Shown: piece by piece, positions 34,317 to 43,389 of the stretch
Layout of the letters: the number at the start of each line of letters is the position of its first letter
How positions within the stretch are numbered: the first letter of the stretch is position 1
DNA from: GM7GCV1 sp965221105
GTDB lineage: Bacteria > Pseudomonadota > Gammaproteobacteria > Pseudomonadales > GM7GCV1
Assembly: GCA_965221105.1 (NCBI GenBank)
Contig: OZ244871.1
Location: 1,922,001-1,986,000 of the forward strand
Direction: 5' to 3'
DNA: 64,000 bases
The notes under the pieces: model-generated
Told to the model about the DNA's origin: nothing
What the model saw: the letters and a program-made list of their open reading frames with translations, nothing else
Databases searched by the model: none
Made by a program: the position numbers and the translations under genes

Positions 34317-35351
34317 TCATGGTGAGCCGATTTCGAGAGAGAGATCAAAGGCTGGCTGTCCACAGAGTGCGGCAACCAGTGACCTGAGGATCAACCAGGG
34401 ATCGCCTCCCCGACTGCTCTTGATAGCAGTGTCACAATTCTTGCACAGCCGGAGCATCTGGGCGGCGCTCCGTGCACTTGTTCGCCTGGCAGCCGTGCGG
34501 ACCAACTGCTGTTTCTTCTCCCATACTCCGGCTGCGCGGATCGCAGCCTGGAGAGATTGCCCGCGACTGCACGCGCTGTGAATCTGCACCAGCTGACGTG
34601 CTTCCCTGGCGAGAGACCAAAGTACCAGGGTGGCCCCTGCCCCTTCTTCCTGCAGCCCTCTCAGATTGGTCAGCGCTTCAGCGGTGGCACCCGCCAGGCA
34701 GCGGTCAATAAGCGAAAATACATCGTAGCGGGCGTTGTTGACGACCAGTTCAGTCATGGCTGGGGCATCAAGTGTGCCCTGCGCCAGTATTGACAGCTTT
34801 TCAACTTCCTGCTGCGCTGCCAGCAGGTTGCCCTCGACTCGCTCGGCGAGGATGGAAACGGCTTCGTGGTCGGCCTCTATACCTGTGGCCTGTAACCGCT
34901 GATTGAGCCAGCCTGGCATGTCACGAGGTTGCACAGGCCAGACCTGTATGTGGGTTCCGGCTTTTTCGAGGGTCGTGACCCATTTGCTGCGTTGCTGGTT
35001 GCGGTCGAGTTTTCCCGCGGTGACCAGCAGAAGAATATCGTCGCTGAGTGCCTCGCAAATCTGCACTATCGCCTTGCTGCCCTTTTCACCCGGTTTGCTG
35101 GAGGAGATACGCAACTCCATGATGCGGCGCTCGGAGAAGAGCGACATGGCCTGGGATTCTGCCAGAAAGTCGGCCCAGTCCAGGGTGCCGGCATGGAACA
35201 CCTGACGTTCGCTAAAGCCGTGATCGCGCGCTGCCTGACGTATGCAGTCGGCGGCTTCGTTGAGCAGCAGAGGCTCGTCACCGCTGACCAGGTAACAGGG
35301 CTTGAGTCCCCTGGATACTTCGGTTGCGAGGTTTTCAGCCCGCGTCTTCAA
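34317..35351 (-). CDS. holA: DNA polymerase III subunit delta
   Basis: The clamp-loader wrench subunit that opens the beta clamp. The 344-aa protein shows KPCYLVSGDEPLLLNEAADC near 17-36 and the clamp-binding region AMSLFSERRIMELRIS near 68-83, followed by GKLDRNQQRSKWVTTLEKAG near 118-137. It starts with TTG at 35351, overlapping the lptE stop by 17 bp. leuS-lptE-holA is the standard gammaproteobacterial order. Start codon is the least certain part. Confidence 0.93.
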   Translation of the reverse strand: MKTRAENLATEVSRGLKPCYLVSGDEPLLLNEAADCIRQAARDHGFSERQVFHAGTLDWADFLAESQAMSLFSERRIMELRISSSKPGEKGSKAIVQICEALSDDILLLVTAGKLDRNQQRSKWVTTLEKAGTHIQVWPVQPRDMPGWLNQRLQATGIEADHEAVSILAERVEGNLLAAQQEVEKLSILAQGTLDAPAMTELVVNNARYDVFSLIDRCLAGATAEALTNLRGLQEEGAGATLVLWSLAREARQLVQIHSACSRGQSLQAAIRAAGVWEKKQQLVRTAARRTSARSAAQMLRLCKNCDTAIKSSRGGDPWLILRSLVAALCGQPAFDLSLEIGSP

Positions 35352-35886
35352 GGCTGTGCTGCTCTTTCAGGTGCAGGTTGTGTAGACGGCGAATCAGGCG
35401 ACGGCTGATCTCGCCGTTTATGCTTTCCAAAAGCTGGCGCCGCTCCTGCTGCTTTGCTTCCGGGTTGGTTAAATCTTCGGTCAATTCACGAGTGACACGG
35501 ATACTCTCAATGGTCAGAATCTGTCCTTCACTGCCAGTCACCTGGTAGTCGACAACCTTCCCGATCTCGATCAGGCGGTTCAACAGGTTGGCATCCAGGC
35601 TCAGTGATCGTTCCTGGGTACGTTCGCTGATGAGTATGAGACCGGGCATGGCGGAGGTCTCGGCGGAAAAGGTCTCCAGTTCCAGGACAACCAGATCCTG
35701 CTGCAGCTGAACCGATATTGGGTTCTCCGAGCGCTGCTGCAGGGGCACCTGGTCTGCAATGAAGACTCGTTGCGGGAGGCTATCTGCCCCGGTTGTTCCG
35801 CGGAGCTGGAATCCGCACGCAGCCAGGCTCAAGCTGATCAGCACAAGGCTGAAGTACAATCCGTAGTCTGATGGCTTCTGAGTCAT
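35335..35886 (-). CDS. lptE: LPS-assembly lipoprotein LptE
   Basis: The outer-membrane lipoprotein that plugs LptD and delivers LPS to the cell surface. It is 183 residues long with a lipoprotein signal peptide: LYFSLVLISLSLAAC, lipobox LAAC with the lipidated Cys near 24, then GFQLRGTTG. The GFxLRG element right after the lipobox is the family hallmark. Placed between leuS and holA as in relatives. The remainder is poorly conserved, as usual for LptE. Confidence 0.93.
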   Translation of the reverse strand: MTQKPSDYGLYFSLVLISLSLAACGFQLRGTTGADSLPQRVFIADQVPLQQRSENPISVQLQQDLVVLELETFSAETSAMPGLILISERTQERSLSLDANLLNRLIEIGKVVDYQVTGSEGQILTIESIRVTRELTEDLTNPEAKQQERRQLLESINGEISRRLIRRLHNLHLKEQHSLEDAG

Positions 35887-35939
35887 CTGGTGTGCGCTTC
35901 CATCTGTACATCCGATGCCGGGGTCTGTGCAGTCCGTGT

Positions 35940-38549
35940 TCAGGCAACCACAATATTGATGAGCGTGCCGGGAACCACGATGACTGTACGCACAGTTTTG
36001 TTCCGGGTAAAGCGCTGCACGTTCTCCTCCTCAAGGGCCAGTGCTTCAATTGCATCCCTGGGGGTATCTGCTGCTACCTGAATCTTGCCACGCAGCTTGC
36101 CGTTGACCTGTACAACATACTGCAGCCTGTCCTGCACAAGCGCTGATTCATCATGAGTCGGCCAGGTGGCATCCAGTACCGGTCCGGAATTGCCCAGATC
36201 CAGCCAAAGCTGATGGCAAATATGCGGCACGCAGGGTGCGAGGAGCAGCACTGCTGACTGGAGTGCTTCACGTTCCACGGCCAGGCCAGTTCCGGTTGAT
36301 CGATCAGCGGTCCGACCAACCTCATTGAGGAGTTCCATGACCGCTGCGATGGCGGTGTTGAACGTCAGTCTGCGGCCGTAGTCATCGCTGGCCTTGCGTA
36401 TGGTCTCATGAGTCTTGCGCCGCAGTGCCCGCTGGGTCTCGTCGAGTTGCTCGGGTTCCACCGCACCCGGGGTACCCGCCGCTATATGCGCCTGGGTGAT
36501 TGACCAGAGCCGGCGCAGGAAGCGGAAAGCACCCTGGACACCTTCGTCGGACCACTCAAGGGTCTGTTCCGGCGGTGCGGCAAACATGGTAAACAGGCGC
36601 ACCGTGTCCGCGCCGTATCGGTCGATAATGCTCTGGGGATCAACACCGTTGTTTTTGGATTTGGACATTTTGGTCATGCCGCCCAAACACAGGGGGACAC
36701 CATCTATGCTGGCACCGACGACCTTGCCCTTATCATCTTTCTCCAGGTCAACCTCGACAGGGTTAAACCAGGTTTTGGTGCCGTCCGCGTTCTCCCGATA
36801 AAACGAATCCGCCAGCACCATCCCCTGACAGAGCAGCCGTTTGAAGGGTTCGCTGGACACAACCAGACCTTCATCACGCATCAGTTTATGAAAAAACCGG
36901 GCATAGAGCAGGTGCAGGATGGCATGTTCGATGCCACCGACATAGTGGTCCACAGGCAGCCAGTAGTTGGCGCGTTCGGAGTCAAGCATCCCCCGGTCAA
37001 AATCGGGACAGGTAAAGCGCGCGTAGTACCAGCTTGATTCCATAAAGGTGTCGAAGGTGTCGGTTTCGTGCTCGACGTCCTTGCCATTCAAACTGGCTGT
37101 GCGCCACTTCGGGTCAGACTTGAGAGGCGAACTAACGCCGTCCATAACTGCCTCTTCTGGCAGCAGTACCGGCAGTTTTTCCAGCGGTACGGGAATCTCG
37201 CCTCCTTCCGGCAGGTTGAACATGGGTATAGGTGCTCCCCAATAGCGCTGGCGAGATACACCCCAGTCGCGCAGTCGGTAGTTGACAGTCACCCGGCCGG
37301 CATTTTTTCCTTCAAGTCTGGTGGCGATGCTCTCAAAGGCGGCGTCAAAGTCCAGGCCGTCCAGGTCTTCGAAGCCGGGCCCGGAATTGACCAGAACACC
37401 CCGGTCAACAAAGGCTTCCTTGTCCAGGTCGCAGGTGATGTTCGCTCCGGAGGCGGGGGCGATAACCTGTTTGATGTCCAGATCAAAATCGCGGGCAAAC
37501 TCCCAATCGCGCTGGTCGTGGGCGGGTACCGCCATGACTGCGCCGGAGCCGTAGTCCATGAGTACATAGTTCGCCACCCAGACAGGTATGCTCTTGCCGC
37601 TCAATGGATGAATGGCGCGCAGCCCGGTATCCATCCCACGCTTTTCCATGGTGGCCAGGTCGGCCTCGGCTGCAGAGTGCTCGCGACAGTCATGAATGAA
37701 GGTCGCAAGCTCAGGGTTGGATTGTGCACCTGCCTTGGCGATCGGATGCTCCGCCGCGATGCTGACCCAGGTCACACCCATGAGCGTGTCGGGCCGAGTG
37801 GTGTAGACCTCAAATCGGTCGATTCCGGCAAGTGCGGTGTCCAGTTCGAACTGAATTTCCTGACCTCTGGATTTACCGATCCAGTTGCGCTGCATGGTGC
37901 GCACCTGGTCAGGCCAATCGGGCAATTCATCCAGACTGTCAAGTAACTCCTCGGCGTACTTGGTGATCCTGATAAACCACTGGGGAATCTCCTTGCGCTC
38001 GATCAGTGCGCCGGAGCGCCAGCCGCGGCCGTCGATGACCTGCTCGTTGGCCAGCACGGTCTGATCGACCGGATCCCAGTTCACGGTCGCCATTTTCTTG
38101 TACACCAGGCCCTTCTCGTACAAACGGGTAAAGAACCACTGCTCCCACTTATAGTAGTCAGGCTGACAGGTGGCCAGCTCCCGCGACCAGTCAAACCCGA
38201 ACCCCAGCGCGTTGAGCTGCTGCTTCATGTAGTCGATATTGGTGTAAGTCCATGCGGCTGGTGCCGTCTTATTCTCGATGGCTGCGTTCTCCGCAGGCAG
38301 GCCAAAGGCATCCCAGCCCATGGGGTGCAGCACATTTTTACCCTGCATACGCTGGTAACGGGCGATGACGTCAGTGATGGTGTAATTGCGCACATGCCCC
38401 ATGTGCAGCTTACCGCTGGGATAGGGGAACATCGCCAGGCAATAGAACTTGTCGCGCTCGGGATCCTCGACAGTCTTGAATGTGTCGTTTTCGCGCCAAT
38501 ACGATTGGGCCTCCGCCTCAATCCGGGAAGGGGTGTACTGATCGTGCAT
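35940..38549 (-). CDS. leuS: Leucyl-tRNA synthetase
   Basis: Class Ia aminoacyl-tRNA synthetase charging tRNA-Leu. The 869-aa length is normal. The HIGH-equivalent motif PYPSGKLHMGHVRNY lies near 41-55, the CP1 editing domain contains TTRPDTLMGVTWVSIAAEHP near 248-267 with the conserved threonine-rich element, and KMSKS is in TKMSKSKNNGVDP near 630. A C-terminal anticodon-binding domain ends TVIVVPGTLINIVVA. It begins the leuS-lptE-holA cluster. Confidence 0.98.
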   Translation of the reverse strand: MHDQYTPSRIEAEAQSYWRENDTFKTVEDPERDKFYCLAMFPYPSGKLHMGHVRNYTITDVIARYQRMQGKNVLHPMGWDAFGLPAENAAIENKTAPAAWTYTNIDYMKQQLNALGFGFDWSRELATCQPDYYKWEQWFFTRLYEKGLVYKKMATVNWDPVDQTVLANEQVIDGRGWRSGALIERKEIPQWFIRITKYAEELLDSLDELPDWPDQVRTMQRNWIGKSRGQEIQFELDTALAGIDRFEVYTTRPDTLMGVTWVSIAAEHPIAKAGAQSNPELATFIHDCREHSAAEADLATMEKRGMDTGLRAIHPLSGKSIPVWVANYVLMDYGSGAVMAVPAHDQRDWEFARDFDLDIKQVIAPASGANITCDLDKEAFVDRGVLVNSGPGFEDLDGLDFDAAFESIATRLEGKNAGRVTVNYRLRDWGVSRQRYWGAPIPMFNLPEGGEIPVPLEKLPVLLPEEAVMDGVSSPLKSDPKWRTASLNGKDVEHETDTFDTFMESSWYYARFTCPDFDRGMLDSERANYWLPVDHYVGGIEHAILHLLYARFFHKLMRDEGLVVSSEPFKRLLCQGMVLADSFYRENADGTKTWFNPVEVDLEKDDKGKVVGASIDGVPLCLGGMTKMSKSKNNGVDPQSIIDRYGADTVRLFTMFAAPPEQTLEWSDEGVQGAFRFLRRLWSITQAHIAAGTPGAVEPEQLDETQRALRRKTHETIRKASDDYGRRLTFNTAIAAVMELLNEVGRTADRSTGTGLAVEREALQSAVLLLAPCVPHICHQLWLDLGNSGPVLDATWPTHDESALVQDRLQYVVQVNGKLRGKIQVAADTPRDAIEALALEEENVQRFTRNKTVRTVIVVPGTLINIVVA

Positions 38550-38601
38550 TCTGCAACTGGCGGGTGAGAACCGGGATGGCCAAAAAGCCGCGCATTATAG
38601 G

Positions 38602-40104
38602 CTAAATTTCCCGTGAAGGTGGACGGCGTGCAGCTGGGCGTTCCAACTGCAGATGGTCTGACGCGGTTCTGTGAGCGGCGGATTCAAAGGGCTCAGTGTC
38701 CGGGTTGATCTCGATGGCTCCCGACTGCGGTTCCGGTCTGGTACGAAGGTACATACACCAGGCGACAGCCGCAGCACCAATGTTGCCAATGGTTGCTCCG
38801 ATGAAGATGCCCGGCAGCCCCAGCAGCGCGCCGCCCAACCAGGCCAGGGGGATATACAGGAGTAGCATGCGGATGCTGCTGGTCAGCAGGGTGCGATCCG
38901 AGCGGTGTGCGGCGTTAAAGGCTGCGTTGATCACGATCAGCACAGCATAAAAACCCATCCCAAGGGGCATGATCCAGAGGTAGTAGCGGGTGATTCGTAC
39001 TACTTCAGGGTCGCTGGAATACAACTGTGCCAGCCAGACTGCTCCGCCACTGAAGACTATCCAGATGAGAAGCTGGAACTTCAGAATAAACTGGATGCAG
39101 CCGACCAATGCGTCCTGCGCTCGTTGTATGTTGCCTGCCCCTAGATTTTGCGCCATAAATGGTGACAGGGCTGCGGTAATGGCAAAGGGCACCACCATGG
39201 CAAAGGATTCCAGTCGGGAACCTGCACCAAGGCCAGCCACTGCAATTTCGCCGTACTGGGCGACCATCCGAGTCATTGCAGCTGTTGCCAGGGGCATCAT
39301 CATATTGGCAAGGGATATGGGTATGCCGATCCTGAGCACCTGCGACCAGCTGACCCTGATCTCTCCCGCCACAGGTTTGCTGAACACAATCAGCTTCTCG
39401 CGGAAATATAAAATGCAGAAACCGCCGATAAATCCGGCAAGCCATGAAAAAACCGTTGCCCAGGCCGCGCCCGCGATACCCAGTGCAGGAAAGGGGCCAA
39501 TGCCAAAAATCAGGAGTGGATCCAGCACCATGTTGATGGTACCTGAACCCACCATCAGGAAGCTCGGCCACCTGGTGTCGCCAGTGGCGCGGATGGCAGC
39601 ATTGCCCACCATTGGGATCACCATCAGGCCGAAGAACAGGTAATAGATATCCATGTATTCATGGATCAACGGCAGGGTGAGATTACTGGCTCCGAGCGCG
39701 GAGAACAGCGGGTCAATGGTGAAGTAACCCAGAGCTGATACGGCAATGATGACCAGCATACAAAGCATCAGGCTGTGGGTGGTTGTGCGTGCGGCTTCGG
39801 CCATGCCTCTGCTGCCAATAGTACTGCCTACCAGAACCGAAGTGGCAATGCTCAGACCCAAAATCAGATTGAACAGCAGCGTCGTGAGCGGAAGGGTGAA
39901 GCTGATAGCTGCCAGCTCTTCGGAGCCGAGCATCGACACAAAAAACGTATCGACAGCGGCAAAAGTCATCATGGTGAAAATGCCAATCACCATCGGTGTG
40001 GTCATCCGGTAAATGGTTGTGCCAATCGGTCCGGCAAGGATGTCATCAGGGGTAACACGCACTGGGAGGTTCCCTGTACAGGAAATAACAGAGGCGCGAA
40101 TCAT
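38602..40104 (-). CDS. MATE family multidrug/toxin efflux transporter
   Basis: An integral inner-membrane protein with about 12 hydrophobic helices, of the length expected for MATE exporters (about 500 aa). Landmarks: MVIGIFTMMTFAAVDTFFVS near the first helix, ISFTLPLTTLLFNLILGLSI, and MMPLATAAMTRMVAQYGEIA, each consistent with the family repeat, plus NAAIRATGDTRWPSFLMVGS. The ATG at 40104 is chosen; earlier in-frame codons to 40179 and a downstream GTG are possible. Substrate unknown (cations or drugs in exchange for Na+/H+). Confidence 0.88.
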   Translation of the reverse strand: MIRASVISCTGNLPVRVTPDDILAGPIGTTIYRMTTPMVIGIFTMMTFAAVDTFFVSMLGSEELAAISFTLPLTTLLFNLILGLSIATSVLVGSTIGSRGMAEAARTTTHSLMLCMLVIIAVSALGYFTIDPLFSALGASNLTLPLIHEYMDIYYLFFGLMVIPMVGNAAIRATGDTRWPSFLMVGSGTINMVLDPLLIFGIGPFPALGIAGAAWATVFSWLAGFIGGFCILYFREKLIVFSKPVAGEIRVSWSQVLRIGIPISLANMMMPLATAAMTRMVAQYGEIAVAGLGAGSRLESFAMVVPFAITAALSPFMAQNLGAGNIQRAQDALVGCIQFILKFQLLIWIVFSGGAVWLAQLYSSDPEVVRITRYYLWIMPLGMGFYAVLIVINAAFNAAHRSDRTLLTSSIRMLLLYIPLAWLGGALLGLPGIFIGATIGNIGAAAVAWCMYLRTRPEPQSGAIEINPDTEPFESAAHRTASDHLQLERPAARRPPSREI

Positions 40105-40215
40105 AGCAGCATCGGTGTGCGACTCAGGGCCCTGTGTGCCCGGATTTTTGACATGGTCACTGTGTAGAACCATGATCATGGGGTACTATGGGGCACATTT
40201 TTTGGGGAAGGACCT

Positions 40216-40602
40216 ATGGAATATGTAGCACTGGTGACTCTGTTGATCGCCTTTCAGTACCTGTTTTTTATGGTGAGCTGTGCATTGGCTCGTGGCAAAA
40301 GTGGTCTTCAGGCACCTGCTGTCAGTGGTGACCCGCAGTTTGAGTGCCACCTGCGTGTACAACAGAATACGTTGGAACAGCTTATGCTTACGCTCCCGGC
40401 GATCTGCTTGTGCGCCAGCTTTTTCCGTACCGATGTTGCCGCCGTTGGTGGGGCGATTTTTCTGATCGGCAGATTTCTCTATCGAGCCGGATATATTTCC
40501 GAAGACGCAAACAGGCGTGGGCCAGGCATGTTGATCGGCTTTTGTGCAACACTGATACTGCTGTGCTGCGCCACCTGGGGCGTCGTTGTCAGCGTGCTGT
40601 GA
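40216..40602 (+). CDS. MAPEG family membrane protein
   Basis: A 128-residue, four-helix membrane protein of the MAPEG superfamily (microsomal GST/leukotriene synthase-like). The family signature FECHLRVQQNTLEQLMLTLP (about 42-61) is present, as is GRFLYRAGYISEDANRRGPG near 84-103. Bacterial members may have glutathione-dependent activities; the substrate is unknown. GGGGAAGG lies upstream of the ATG. It is the last core gene before the accessory region at 40.6-44.8 kb. Confidence 0.88.
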   Translation: MEYVALVTLLIAFQYLFFMVSCALARGKSGLQAPAVSGDPQFECHLRVQQNTLEQLMLTLPAICLCASFFRTDVAAVGGAIFLIGRFLYRAGYISEDANRRGPGMLIGFCATLILLCCATWGVVVSVL

Positions 40603-40663
40603 AGAAATCGAATTTGCAGACTCAGACGTCCTGACCTCGGGCCTTTCTCTGTTGCATTGTTTG

Positions 40664-41208
40664 GGAGATCATTACCACCATCTTCACTCTTGAGACCCTT
40701 CGCCCCCCGGATGAACGGGATGAGGATGTAGCCGGAACTGCAATTAAGTTGGTCGCCGAAGCTGATCAGGAAGTATCAGCTGCATTGCGCTTCTACAGAA
40801 GGTCGATCCAGAGCTCGCCCGACCCTATTCCTACATAGGGGTCTGGGATGCTTTTCATGACAACATTCCCGACCGGGCACGGCACATTCTGATTTCGCTC
40901 AGAGAGCTTTGGAGCCATCTGCTAAGGCGATTGTCTCCCGACGAATTCGTCACCGCATGAATTCAGGGAGTATTCAATCAGAAGGATCTCCCAGATAAAA
41001 GCGGGCCAACCCGTCCAGACAGGGTGCTGTACATCTGCCGAGGGGTGAACATTGACCCCTTACTCGCTTCTTGAATCACGACACCCGAGCACTGGTGGAG
41101 CTGATTACGCTGCTCAATCGAGTCCACCAACTGAAGATTGAATTAAGCGATGCACAACTTAGAGTTATCCTTCTCAAGACTGATTCGTGGTTGGTGTACC
41201 TACTATAA
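40664..41208 (+). pseudogene. Decayed gene resembling the predicted pPIWI-associating nuclease family
   Basis: Pieces in different plus-strand frames make one eroded protein: TIFTLETLRPPDERDEDVAG; then VDPELARPYSYIGVWDAFHD; ARHILISLRELWSHLLRRLS with PDEFVTA; an in-frame TGA; GPTRPDRVLYICRGVNIDPL; and after another shift LNHDTRALVELITLLNRVHQ ending LLKTDSWLVYLL. The pattern SLRELxxHxLxxLSPDE / GRPTRxARLLYICRxIN is what I recall from proteins annotated as predicted pPIWI-associating nucleases; this is from memory. At least two frameshifts and one stop make it non-functional. It abuts an IS21-type end and the DUF262 operon. Confidence 0.5.
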
Positions 41209-41292
41209 ATTTGGCTGGAGAATCCAGCGAGCTAAAACAACGATGAGGGTTTTGTTCTGTTTCATGCCACTCTTCGCAAATGACCCGAAAAG

Positions 41293-41334
41293 TGTTCACG
41301 TTGAACCAGAATGAGTGTTCACGATGGACCGGAA
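41293..41334. repeat. Remnant of an IS21-family end (tandem TGTTCACG repeats)
   Basis: TGTTCACGTTGAACCAGAAT (41293-41312) and TGTTCACGATGGACCGGAA (41316-41334) are tandem copies with a 23-bp period. Multiple terminal repeats with TGTTCAC..(G)ACCGGAA are typical of IS21-family ends. No istA/istB remains. It is a relic of transposition between the pseudogene and the DUF262 operon. Confidence 0.5.
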
Positions 41335-41347
41335 CCTGCAGTAACCT

Positions 41348-42289
41348 TTACTCGGTAATATGAGGCCCCATGTAAACCACCTTCAAGTGAGTTTGATCTC
41401 TTGGAACAGGCCAACCAAAATGTAATCTATATGCTCTGTGTGCGACTTTTCCATGCCATGAACAGAATATCTTCGAATCTGGGTTTTCGGGATCACGGAA
41501 TGTCATTTGATCTTTAAATTTTCTTTTGTTTGTGGTCGATTCATCAGAAAACCTGCCACCGCCGCTGAAATGATCTCTCAGTATCTCATTTGATCGCTTA
41601 GTTTTTAACCCGTCTTCTCTGGAGTCCATATACTCATTCAAAATCTTCAGCAGTTGTTCAATAGCGTTGGAGGTTGCAATAGAGAATGGATACGGTCGAA
41701 GTTGTTCAATTATTTCTGTAGAAAACAGTAACGAAGAGAATTTCTCCTTAAACAATGTCAACATATGTTCCCAATTTTCTGGCGGAGGAGAAAGTTCTTC
41801 TAGCTCCCGAAGAAGGAGATCGTAGTCATAAAGGTTCTTAAGTTGAACATTTTCCACAAGACCACTATTGCGAAGTAAACTTATGTCTATTGGATCTATA
41901 TGAAAGTCTTTGTTTTCCTGGCAACTTAATGCGTCTGAAAGACTCCGCCTCTGAACACACAGTCCCAGTCCTCTATCCCGGACGGAGTCGTCTTTGAACA
42001 ACACCTCTTCAATGTCCGTATCAGAATCTGATTCAGCGAACGGACCATCCTTTGCTGCCCAACTCAAAAAAAGCGTAGCTAATGGTCCCCCTGATTTATT
42101 GAGAGTCTTCAATATCGGAACATCGTTCGAATAATTTACGCACGCCAACATCCTTGGACAAAGAACTGCAGAGTCATAATGAGCGCCCCCTTTGTAAACA
42201 ATTTTGAGTAGGGGCTCGAATGAAGAAAGCAACTCATCTCTGTCAGCAAAAAATCGTTCAATCGACAAATCGTTAAAGATCCATGTCAT
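41348..42289 (-). CDS. Unknown protein, third gene of the DUF262-ATPase operon (putative effector)
   Basis: A 313-residue soluble protein I cannot assign. The N-terminus is MTWIFNDLSIERFFADRDEL; the middle is acidic and helical (LKNLYDYDLLLRELEELSPP); a C-terminal block looks conserved and enzyme-like: SKIFCSWHGKVAHRAYRLHF (about 272-291), then GWPVPRDQTHLKVVYMGPHI. A similar W-H-G-K ... R-hF-W-P ... Y-hG-P-H signature is familiar to me from the ends of uncharacterised proteins beside ATPase genes. Its ATG overlaps the ATPase stop by 4 bp (ATGA), showing tight coupling. AT-rich compared with core genes. An effector role in defence is inference. Confidence 0.75.
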   Translation of the reverse strand: MTWIFNDLSIERFFADRDELLSSFEPLLKIVYKGGAHYDSAVLCPRMLACVNYSNDVPILKTLNKSGGPLATLFLSWAAKDGPFAESDSDTDIEEVLFKDDSVRDRGLGLCVQRRSLSDALSCQENKDFHIDPIDISLLRNSGLVENVQLKNLYDYDLLLRELEELSPPPENWEHMLTLFKEKFSSLLFSTEIIEQLRPYPFSIATSNAIEQLLKILNEYMDSREDGLKTKRSNEILRDHFSGGGRFSDESTTNKRKFKDQMTFRDPENPDSKIFCSWHGKVAHRAYRLHFGWPVPRDQTHLKVVYMGPHITE

Positions 42290-43389
42290 CTATATCCGTC
42301 TCCCCATCCTAGTAGCGCTACCATATCCTTTTCAGCTTGGTCAAAAAAATCTTCCGGCCATTCACTTATATTCCCCTCTACGTCAATTCCTGGAGCAGTA
42401 ATATTTGGGGGCAACTCTCTAACATTTTTTGAGAAAAAGTATAGCGAGACATCTTTCGGCTTTATCTTTTCAGCTTTCACAGCCAGCCTCAAACCATTCA
42501 ATAAGTGATCACTATGAGATTCGATAATAACCTGAACACCTGAAGCAGCTATTTGCGCCAGAAATTTTCCCATCGATGACTGTGCTCGAGGATGCAGATG
42601 CGCTTCAGGGCTATCGATAATCAGGATCTGATTTTTCCTGGCTAAAAGACCTGCAACTAATACCGGAAATGCGAAGGTAAGACCGTAGCCGATGTTGGTC
42701 GGCCTTCGCCAAGAATCTGTTTCACGTGTGCGAAGCTGTAAATTAACTCTAGCAAGGTCATCAAACTTTAGGGCGTTAGCTTCCATTCCTGGAAACATTT
42801 GTGCACCCCATGCATTAATCTGCCGTCTTAACGTCGGAGATGAATCTTCCGCTGAGAGCCGGGCCTTTTCTACCTCTTCATCTGAATATCGTTCAAACCA
42901 CCAGGCTGCATATTGCCCGTAAACACCTACATCAGCGTGAGCCAGTTCTACACTATCAGGATAGGGGTAGCCTGATGCATTTGAGTACCGCTCAGCTGAA
43001 ACGAATATTAAGTCTTCAAAATCACTGAAGAATTCATTTTCGACGAAGTTATCGAGTCCTTCTATCGGTATTCCATACCCAGTTCTTACCTCAGCATCTA
43101 GGGAAAGCTTTGCCAATTTGCCGTTCGAACGAAATGCAAATTCAATTAGTGGACTAGAGGACATTTCGTTTAAAACTTCTCCCACTGACCCTAATTTTAT
43201 AAGAGGGCCATTTAACGGCAGCTGGCTTCGTTTTGGATGGTGTTTTGCCATCTGCGCAATCAACAGCAAACCCTGCAATGCAGATGACTTCCCGGAAGCA
43301 TTGTGCCCGGAAACAAGATTAAACGAGGTTAACTTGAAACTGCTATCTCGAAAGCATTTGAAGTTCTTTACAGTGAATTCATCTATCAC
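42286..43389 (-). CDS. AAA/ABC-type ATPase with DUF3696 (OLD-like, without nuclease domain)
   Basis: The Walker A motif is in NLVSGHNASGKSSALQGLLL (about 25-44), Walker B in NQILIIDSPEAHLHPRAQSS (about 250-269) and the switch histidine in VQVIIESHSDHLLNGLRLAV (about 287-306). The C-terminal ~60 residues (SEWPEDFFDQAEKDMVAL) are DUF3696-like. It resembles OLD/RecF-like ATPases but lacks a TOPRIM domain. I prefer the GTG at 43389 (GGAGAAG upstream) to the TTG at 43404; either overlaps the DUF262 gene's end. ATPases of this kind often sense or load defence complexes on nucleic acid; the function here is inferred. Confidence 0.85.
   Translation of the reverse strand: MIDEFTVKNFKCFRDSSFKLTSFNLVSGHNASGKSSALQGLLLIAQMAKHHPKRSQLPLNGPLIKLGSVGEVLNEMSSSPLIEFAFRSNGKLAKLSLDAEVRTGYGIPIEGLDNFVENEFFSDFEDLIFVSAERYSNASGYPYPDSVELAHADVGVYGQYAAWWFERYSDEEVEKARLSAEDSSPTLRRQINAWGAQMFPGMEANALKFDDLARVNLQLRTRETDSWRRPTNIGYGLTFAFPVLVAGLLARKNQILIIDSPEAHLHPRAQSSMGKFLAQIAASGVQVIIESHSDHLLNGLRLAVKAEKIKPKDVSLYFFSKNVRELPPNITAPGIDVEGNISEWPEDFFDQAEKDMVALLGWGDGYR

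Noticed and set aside
37068..37946. 292-codon plus-strand frame inside leuS
   Set aside because: Shadow of leuS.
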